This document shows positions 58,460 through 64,000 of a stretch of DNA of 64,000 bases, piece by piece. Origin of the DNA: Brevibacillus sp051967035 (GTDB taxonomy: Bacteria; Bacillota; Bacilli; Brevibacillales; Brevibacillaceae); assembly GCF_051967035.1 (NCBI RefSeq), contig NZ_JBQCKK010000004.1, positions 124,001 to 188,000 on the forward strand, in the 5' to 3' direction. Under the pieces are notes generated by a model. That model searched no databases, was not told where the DNA came from, and saw only the letters and a program-made list of their open reading frames with translations. Numbering within the stretch: the stretch's first letter is position 1; each line of letters begins with the position of its first letter. Made by a program: the position numbers and the translations under genes.

Positions 58460-59956
58460 TTACGAGGGCTGGGGCACTCGCTTGTTCGAGGCCAGCTTTT
58501 CCGGGCGCGGTGTGTGGTTGCGCAAAAAAAGCGCCAAAACCAGGGCGATGACGGTGAACAGCGTGGCGATCCAGAAGGCGTCATTCGTCCCCATGGCGAT
58601 TCCTTGCTTCGCGGCCAGCTCCATCTGGGCCCGATCAGCCGGATGGAGGTGCTGGCTTCTGACGATCTCCGCCGTGTGGGCTGCGCTTTTCGTCGTCATG
58701 ATCGTGACAAACAACGCTGTCCCGAGCGCTCCCCCGATGGCGTTGACCGTGTTGGACATGGCCGTCCCGTGGGGATTCAGCCGCAGCGGCAGCGCATTCA
58801 GCCCGGATGTCATCACCGGCATCATCAGCATGGACAACCCGAACATGCGCACTGTATACAGCGTGACCAGATAGCTGTAGCTCGTAGAAAGGCTCAGCTT
58901 CGTAAAGCCGTAGGTCGTGACGATCGTGATGACGAGTCCGATCCAGACCAGCCATTTCGGGCCAAACTTGTCAAACAGCCTCCCAGTAACCGGAGACATG
59001 ATGCCCATGAGGATGCTCCCCGGCAAAAGCAGCAACCCTGACTGCACAGGAGTGAAGTGCAAGATGTTTTGCACGTAGACTGGAAGCAGGATCATGCCCG
59101 AGTAGAGCGACATGTTGACCAGCAGGCTGATGAGTACCGCCAGCGTGTACGCCGGAGTCTGGAAGATGCGAAACTCCAGCATCGCATGGTCGATGGAAAG
59201 CTGGCGCCAGACAAAGGCGGCCAGGCTGATACAGCCGACGAGCAGCATGAGGATGACCTCGGCGCTTCCCCAGCCCGCTCCGCCTGCCGTGCTGAAGCCG
59301 TACAGCAGTCCGCCGAAGCCGATCGTCGACAGAACGACTCCCCGGAAATCCAGCTTCGGATTGGCGGTCTCGGTCACGTTTTTCAGGACGAAAAACGATG
59401 TGAGCAAAACGATCAAGGCAATCGGCAAAACGACGAAAAACAGCAGGCGCCAGGAGTAATGTTCGACGATCCAACCGGACAAGGTCGGACCAATCGCCGG
59501 CGCAAATACCATGGCAATGCCGACGATCCCCATGGCGGAGCCGCGCCGCTCTGCGGGAAACAGGTTGAAAATGACGTTGGTCATGAGCGGCATGAGGATG
59601 CCTGCCCCCGCTGCCTGCACGACTCGCCCGAGCAGCATGATGACAAAGCTGGGGGCGATGCCGCAGGTGAGCGTTCCGGTGGCAAAAAGGCTCATCGCGG
59701 CAATAAACAGTTGCCGGGTTGTATATTTTTCCATCAGAAAGGCGGTGGTCGGGATCAGGACACCGTTGACGAGCATGTAGATGGTAATCACCCATTGCGC
59801 GGTCGAGGTGGTGATCTGGAACTGCTCCATCAACTTGGGCAGGGCGACGTTTAAGAGCGTCTGGTTCAGCAGAGCCGCAATCGCACCTGCGATGATGACG
59901 CCGAGTATGGGTCCCGGACGGATGTTTGCTTCTTTGACTCCCTGCTCGCTTGCCAT
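58460..59956 (-). CDS. DHA2 family MFS multidrug exporter (EmrB/QacA type)
   Basis: A 498-residue, 14-helix major facilitator. Family marks are LNVALPKLMEQFQITTSTAQ at the first loop, GRVVQAAGAGILMPL in helix 4, and GPTLSGWIVEHYSWRLLFFV in helices 5-6 (motif C). It should export toxic compounds using the proton gradient. ATG 59956 follows AAGGGG. No regulator of TetR or MarR type is adjacent on the same side, so its inducer is unknown. Confidence 0.93.
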   Translation of the reverse strand: MASEQGVKEANIRPGPILGVIIAGAIAALLNQTLLNVALPKLMEQFQITTSTAQWVITIYMLVNGVLIPTTAFLMEKYTTRQLFIAAMSLFATGTLTCGIAPSFVIMLLGRVVQAAGAGILMPLMTNVIFNLFPAERRGSAMGIVGIAMVFAPAIGPTLSGWIVEHYSWRLLFFVVLPIALIVLLTSFFVLKNVTETANPKLDFRGVVLSTIGFGGLLYGFSTAGGAGWGSAEVILMLLVGCISLAAFVWRQLSIDHAMLEFRIFQTPAYTLAVLISLLVNMSLYSGMILLPVYVQNILHFTPVQSGLLLLPGSILMGIMSPVTGRLFDKFGPKWLVWIGLVITIVTTYGFTKLSLSTSYSYLVTLYTVRMFGLSMLMMPVMTSGLNALPLRLNPHGTAMSNTVNAIGGALGTALFVTIMTTKSAAHTAEIVRSQHLHPADRAQMELAAKQGIAMGTNDAFWIATLFTVIALVLALFLRNHTPRPEKLASNKRVPQPS

Positions 59957-60102
59957 GCACAATTCCCCTTTTTTGGTTCTGGTTTATCGGCTGCATTTGC
60001 GTGGATTGGATTGCTTCGTTAGTATGCAGACTTTTTCCAGATGACATTCTGGGTGGAGCAAAGCAAAATCGCAGGACTCCCCGGTCCCCACAGAAACCCC
60101 CA

Positions 60103-60141
60103 TAAAAAAAGAACCTCTCAAAACCCGTTTGAAAGGTTCCT
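60103..60141 (-). terminator. Terminator of the FabF-type gene
   Basis: GGAACCTTTCAAA pairs with TTTGAGAGGTTC (one mismatch) and ends in seven T on the minus strand. Confidence 0.8.
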
Positions 60142-60166
60142 TCCACACAAACGATCCGCTACAGAC

Positions 60167-61405
60167 TCATCCCTCGTACTTCCGCATGACGATCACCGCA
60201 TTATGGCCGCCAAAGCCGAAGGAATTGGACATTCCGATGTTCAGCGGCAGCTGGCGGGCTGTATTCGGTACGTAGTCGAGGTCGCAGGCAGGGTCGCGCT
60301 CCTCCTGGTTGATTGTCGGCGGAACGATCCCCTCCTGGAGACTTTTCGCCAGGGCAATGGCTTCCGCGCCGCCTGCCGCCCCCAGCATATGGCCCGTCAT
60401 CGACTTGTTTGCCGTGATCGGGATACGGGTTGCGTGCTCGCCGAACAATCGCTTGATCGCCACTGTTTCCGAGCGGTCCCCGATCTCGGTGCTGGTGGCG
60501 TGGGCGCTGATGACATCTACCTCGCCAGGCTGAATGCCTGCCTCCTCCAGCGCCCATTTCATCGCTCGGTACGGCCCGACTCCTTCCGGATGGGGCGCGA
60601 CCATGTGGTACGCGTCCGAGCTGGCGCCGTAGCCGATGACCTCGGCGTAGATGCGAGCATCGCGCTTCCTGGCATGGGAAAGCGATTCCAGAATCAGGAT
60701 GCCTGCGCCTTCTGCCATGACAAATCCATCCCGCTTCGCATCGAACGGGCGGCTTGCGGCTGTCGGATCGTCGTTTCGCGTGGACAAGGCCATTGCATTG
60801 CTGAAGCTTGCCAGCGACACCTCGTTGATCGCGGCCTCGGTCCCTCCGGCGATGACGACATCTGCCCGGCCGGAGCGAATGAGGCGAAATGCTTCACCAA
60901 TTGCCGTGTTGCCGATCGAGCAGGCTGTGACAGGCGACATGGTCGGGCCGTAGATACCGTGCTTGATGCTGATCATGGCTGGCGCGATGTTGGGAATGAT
61001 CATCGGCACGAGCGTCGGGCTAATCCGCTCCGGTCCTCTGTTGCGCAGCATGTCGTGCTGCTCCAGAAGCGTCTGAACGCCACCGATGCCCGAACCGACG
61101 TAGACGCCCACGCGCTCGCGGTCGCATTCCTCCAGCCGGATACCCGCGTCTTCCAAGGCTTCATCCGCTGCCGCGACAGCGAACTGGCAGAAGCGGTCCA
61201 TTCTTCTCGCCTCTTTGCGCCCGAAGCGAGCCTCCGGATCAAAGTCGCGGACGATTCCGGCGATTGTCGTTTTCAGACGGGAGGTATCGAATGTATCTAT
61301 TGGCGATATACCTGATTTTCCTTGGGTCAAGCTGCTCCAAAACTGCTGGACGTTGCAACCTACAGGCGAAATGACGCCCAGTCCAGTCACCACGACTTTT
61401 TCCAT
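60167..61405 (-). CDS. fabF: 3-oxoacyl-ACP synthase II (FabF-type), isolated copy
   Basis: A 412-residue thiolase-fold condensing enzyme with a complete triad: Cys162 in TACSIGNTAIGEA, His302 in AHATSTEIGD and His339 in KSMTGHMLGAAGG (Lys334 also present). It elongates acyl-ACP with malonyl-ACP. The Cys motif is SIGN instead of the usual ATG/ASG, and the first His motif is AHATST rather than AHGTST, so it is a somewhat divergent member. It is not near acpP, fabH or fabD, so it is probably a second ketosynthase. Divergent from an MmyB-like regulator. Confidence 0.9.
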   Translation of the reverse strand: MEKVVVTGLGVISPVGCNVQQFWSSLTQGKSGISPIDTFDTSRLKTTIAGIVRDFDPEARFGRKEARRMDRFCQFAVAAADEALEDAGIRLEECDRERVGVYVGSGIGGVQTLLEQHDMLRNRGPERISPTLVPMIIPNIAPAMISIKHGIYGPTMSPVTACSIGNTAIGEAFRLIRSGRADVVIAGGTEAAINEVSLASFSNAMALSTRNDDPTAASRPFDAKRDGFVMAEGAGILILESLSHARKRDARIYAEVIGYGASSDAYHMVAPHPEGVGPYRAMKWALEEAGIQPGEVDVISAHATSTEIGDRSETVAIKRLFGEHATRIPITANKSMTGHMLGAAGGAEAIALAKSLQEGIVPPTINQEERDPACDLDYVPNTARQLPLNIGMSNSFGFGGHNAVIVMRKYEG

Positions 61406-61453
61406 GGTTATCCTCCTTTTCGAGTCCTTCTGGAAACCATCTTGTCACATGTG

Positions 61454-61483
61454 TTATCCTATTACAAGTTATTATTTATCCTA
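61454..61483. repeat. Direct repeat TTATCCTA in the divergent promoter region
   Basis: Identical octamers at 61454-61461 and 61476-61483, 22 bases apart (two helical turns). Both overlap the -35/spacer of the regulator promoter, so a dimeric regulator could bind here. Confidence 0.55.
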
Positions 61484-61490
61484 GTATAAC
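61462..61490 (+). promoter_or_regulatory. Promoter of the MmyB-like regulator gene
   Basis: TTACAA, 17 bases, TATAAC, about 42 bases before the ATG. Confidence 0.6.
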
Positions 61491-61531
61491 AAGTAACCGT
61501 TTGGGCTAAAAGGCCAGGAAAGGAAACAGCC

Positions 61532-62395
61532 ATGAACAAGCAGACACGCCTACAGGCTCTCTCGTCGTTTTTAAAAGCGCACCGCGCCAAAATTCTCCCA
61601 CAGTCCGTCGGCCTCGCCCCTGGCACCCGCCGCCGGACACCCGGATTGCGCCGCGAGGAAGTCGCCCAACTGGCGGGTGTCAGCTCCACCTGGTATACGT
61701 GGCTGGAGCAGGGCAGAGACATCAAAGTCTCTCCTTCCGTGCTGGATGCCGTCTCCACAGCGCTGCAACTGACCGTGGACGAGCGCAAATACTTGTACGC
61801 GCTGGCGCTGGAAAGCGGGCCGGGAGTCGGCACGGGCCTGCAAAAGGAGGAACCGCCCCAGATCAGCCCCGCCCTGGAGAGAATTTTGCACGAACTGCGC
61901 TCCTGTCCGACGATTGTCTCCGACAGGCGGCTGCACATCGTCGGCTGGAACAGCGCCGCGGCGCACGTCTTTCTCGACTTTGAGCAGATTCCGTACGAGG
62001 AGCGCAACCTGATCCGACTGTTGTTCACGCGAAAAGAGCTGCGGCGGCTCGCCGTCAATTGGGAGCATTTCGTCAGCGGCTTTCTCGCGATTTTCCGGGC
62101 GTATTACGGGCAGTACGTCGAAGACGAATGGTACGGGCATTTTTTGAACGAGATGCAACAGGTCCACCCCGATTTTCAGCCGCTTTGGGAGCAGAGCCAC
62201 GTCAGCTCCGCGCCCGAGGTGCTGCTTGAATTTCGCCACGCCAAGGCCGGAAAGATGCAGTTCCACCTGACCTCCCTGCAAGTGCAGGGCAGCGCGGATT
62301 TGCGTTGCAGCATCTACACGCCAGACCCCCAGTCCTCGACGGAAGCGAAGCTGCGCCAGCTCATTGACCGACCTGCTTCCGAGACGGCCCACTGA
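61532..62395 (+). CDS. XRE-type regulator with MmyB-like ligand-binding domain
   Basis: A 287-residue regulator: HTH (LRREEVAQLAGVSSTWYTWL, with the family's RRRTPGLRREE lead-in and ISPSVLD analogue KVSPSVLDAVS) and a C-terminal MmyB/MltR-LBD-type PAS-like domain (IVGWNSAAAHVFLDF, YVEDEWYGHFLNEM). The one structurally studied member of the family, from Chloroflexus, was found with a bound fatty acid. Next to fabF, that makes an acyl-ligand sensor plausible. The start ATG has AAAGGA upstream. Confidence 0.9.
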   Translation: MNKQTRLQALSSFLKAHRAKILPQSVGLAPGTRRRTPGLRREEVAQLAGVSSTWYTWLEQGRDIKVSPSVLDAVSTALQLTVDERKYLYALALESGPGVGTGLQKEEPPQISPALERILHELRSCPTIVSDRRLHIVGWNSAAAHVFLDFEQIPYEERNLIRLLFTRKELRRLAVNWEHFVSGFLAIFRAYYGQYVEDEWYGHFLNEMQQVHPDFQPLWEQSHVSSAPEVLLEFRHAKAGKMQFHLTSLQVQGSADLRCSIYTPDPQSSTEAKLRQLIDRPASETAH

Positions 62396-62409
62396 GCCAC
62401 GCTCGACAA

Positions 62410-62505
62410 AAAGACCAGCGCGCTCTCACCCGAGCCGCTCTCCCCTGTCAGGATGCGACTGACAAAAGGAGAGCAGCTCCCTGGAGCTTTGCTGGTCTTT
62501 TTTTA
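62410..62505. terminator. Branched bidirectional terminator
   Basis: Outer stem AAAGACCAGC (62411-62420) with GCTGGTCTTT (62492-62501) encloses two perfect hairpins (GCTCTCC..TGTCAG..CTGACA..GGAGAGC and AGCTCC..GGAGCT). T-runs on both sides end the regulator gene and cimA. Confidence 0.75.
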
Positions 62506-62600
62506 CCGAGGGAACGGGGGGAACGCGTTCCATCCGTGCCCCGCCCGTAACGCGCTACCGCTTGCGCACGGTCAACAAGCCTGCCTATCCCGCCTGCCGG

Positions 62601-64000
62601 TCAATGATTGACGATTCCCACCCGCGCTTCCGAAGAAGCAAGGTGGCCCGCTTCCTCGCAGCCTTCCTTCCACAAAAGGTAGCGGATACTGTCCGCAAGC
62701 GCCTCCCAGCTCGCCTCGATCACATTGGTAGAGACGCCGACCGTGCTCCACTTTTCGCCGTTGCTCGCCGATTCGATCAGGACGCGGACTTTGGCTGCTG
62801 TCGCTCCGTTTTCGTCCAGAACACGCACCTTGTAGTCGGTGAGGTGCATGTTGGCGATACAAGGATAATAGCCCTCCAGCGCTTTGCGCATGGCGTTATC
62901 CAGCGCGTTGACAGGACCGTTTCCGTCCGCTGCCGTATGGACGGTCTCGCCATTCACGCGCAGCTTGACCGTCGCCTCGGACGTGATCGACTGACTGGAT
63001 GCCTTTTCCAGCAAAATTTTGAAGGAGTCGAGCGTGAACAAATGCTTCAGCTTGCCCGCCGCTGCAAGCAGCATGAGCGTGAGCGAAGCTTCCGCGCCCT
63101 CGTACTGATAGCCCTGAAACTCGCGCTCTTTAATGCGCGCAATGATCTCGCGGGTCTTTTCCCGATCCAGCGACAGATCAATCTCCAGCTCTTCCAGTTT
63201 GGCGAGCAGATTGCTCTGGCCAGCCAGCTCGGAGACGAGCACGCGCCGCTTGTTGCCGATATTCTCCGGCTCGATGTGCTCGTACGTCTTCGGATCGCGC
63301 AAGACCGCGCTGACGTGAATGCCGCCCTTGTGCGCGAAGGCGCTGTGCCCGACAAACGGCTGGTTGTTGGGCAGCGTCATGTTGGCGATCTCCGCCACGT
63401 AGCGCGACAGCTGCGTCAACTCTTGCAGCTGCTCGCTGCTCACGCATTGGTATCCGAGCTTGAGCTGCAGATTGGGCACGACAGAAATCAGGTTGACGTT
63501 TCCGCAGCGCTCTCCGATGCCGTTGATCGTTCCTTGTACCTGCCTGGCTCCGGCTTGCACCGCCGCCAAGGCATTCGCTACGGCCACACCGCTGTCGTTG
63601 TGCGGGTGGATGCCGAGCGGCGTGCGCAGATGTCCGACAGCCGCCTTGACGATCTCGTACACCTCATGCGGCAGGCTTCCGCCATTCGTATCGCAGAGGA
63701 CGATCCAGTCCGCTCCGGCCTCCTCGGCGGCTTCCAGCACGCGCAGGGCATAGCGGGGATTCGCCTTGTAGCCGTCGAAAAAATGCTCCGCCAAAAACAG
63801 CGTCGTCAAGCCATGCTGTTTCAGAAAAGCCACCGAATCGGCGACCATGCGCACGTTTTCTTCCCCTGTCGTTTTCAAAGCGTCTGTGACGTGCAAATCC
63901 CAGGACTTGCCGAAAATCGCCGCCGCCTGTGCGCCACTTGCGATCAGGGCTTGCAGGTTGTCGTCCTCGGCTGCGGCCACATTCGGGCGACAGGTGCTGC
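62601..64000 (-). CDS. cimA: (R)-citramalate synthase, 5' end beyond the window
   Basis: The 466 visible codons cover the catalytic TIM barrel and the C-terminal regulatory domain of a citramalate/isopropylmalate synthase family enzyme. The window edge falls at STCRPNVAAAEDDNL, near the N-terminal third. The divalent metal HxH motif is GIHPHNDSGVAVANALAAV, and the flexible GHSAFAHKGGIHVSAVL loop follows. The C-terminal LeuA-dimer-like domain carries the isoleucine feedback site. CimA (rather than LeuA) is favoured by GYQYEGAEASLTLML and NLQLKLGYQCV. The enzyme condenses pyruvate and acetyl-CoA, giving isoleucine without threonine. Confidence 0.93.
   Translation of the reverse strand, partial: STCRPNVAAAEDDNLQALIASGAQAAAIFGKSWDLHVTDALKTTGEENVRMVADSVAFLKQHGLTTLFLAEHFFDGYKANPRYALRVLEAAEEAGADWIVLCDTNGGSLPHEVYEIVKAAVGHLRTPLGIHPHNDSGVAVANALAAVQAGARQVQGTINGIGERCGNVNLISVVPNLQLKLGYQCVSSEQLQELTQLSRYVAEIANMTLPNNQPFVGHSAFAHKGGIHVSAVLRDPKTYEHIEPENIGNKRRVLVSELAGQSNLLAKLEELEIDLSLDREKTREIIARIKEREFQGYQYEGAEASLTLMLLAAAGKLKHLFTLDSFKILLEKASSQSITSEATVKLRVNGETVHTAADGNGPVNALDNAMRKALEGYYPCIANMHLTDYKVRVLDENGATAAKVRVLIESASNGEKWSTVGVSTNVIEASWEALADSIRYLLWKEGCEEAGHLASSEARVGIVNH

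Noticed and set aside
1..64000. tRNA genes, rRNA, CRISPR arrays, insertion sequences, prophage
   Set aside because: No cloverleaf-like segments, regularly spaced repeats, transposases, integrases or terminal inverted repeats were recognised on reading.

Overview
The window looks like chromosomal DNA of a Gram-positive endospore former close to Brevibacillus (Paenibacillaceae). The basis is Bacilli-type genes (yqgQ, a DUF1128/YfkK gene, RelQ, PepV, a LytS/LytTR pair, a YjcZ-like glycine-rich mini-protein), strong GGAGG ribosome-binding sites, many GTG and TTG starts, and a GC content that is high for a Bacillus relative. There is no rRNA, tRNA, CRISPR array, prophage, transposase or other sign of recent transfer. 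Genes are dense and sit in short operons separated by intrinsic terminators.

Layout. 1-1237 (minus): start of a three-gene operon with an ATP-grasp amide ligase (cut by the window edge), a small Gly/Ser lipoprotein and an unknown protein. 1412-7014: an inositol-monophosphatase-family protein, a hotdog thioesterase, ilvD, a secreted NlpC/P60 hydrolase and trmB. 7225-10839 (minus): an ECF sigma factor, its zinc-finger anti-sigma factor and a two-gene ABC exporter. 11171-18268: L,D-transpeptidase, a class A penicillin-binding protein behind an ECF-type promoter, and transketolase. 18303-25891: DedA, yqgQ, an MFS exporter, an ABC-F protein with a long attenuator-like leader, a stalk-domain secreted protein and an AEC transporter.

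26208-29375 (plus): a cystine/amino-acid ABC importer with two tandem binding proteins behind a consensus promoter flanked by a 10-bp inverted repeat. 29499-33212: small elements, a Fur-box-controlled nitroreductase, a GH15-like glycosidase and a second inositol-monophosphatase-family protein. 33390-38411 (minus): LytS-type sensor kinase, LytTR regulator, CstA and YbdD, which together look like a pyruvate-sensing and pyruvate-uptake module. 38603-47370: hpd, a methyltransferase, two secreted proteins, a soluble chemoreceptor with a membrane partner, and an RsmF-like methyltransferase. 47481-54715: a zinc-ribbon/HTH protein, a DEAD-box helicase, relQ-pepV (overlapping), a transmembrane chemoreceptor and a GNAT enzyme.

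54925-64000: a TetR regulator, a U32 family protein, a DUF1128 protein, a DHA2 drug exporter, a FabF-type ketosynthase divergent from an MmyB-like regulator, and cimA (5' end beyond the window). Recurrent themes are envelope maintenance (PBP1A, L,D-transpeptidase, NlpC/P60, ECF sigma), branched-chain amino acid synthesis from pyruvate (cimA, ilvD, with CstA as a possible pyruvate importer), and stress or nutrient signalling (RelQ, LytS/LytTR, chemoreceptors). No single clearly undescribed system stands out. The best candidates for new biology are the ligase/lipoprotein operon, the FabF/MmyB divergon, the ABC-F leader, and the paired orphan terminators near 29.8 kb.
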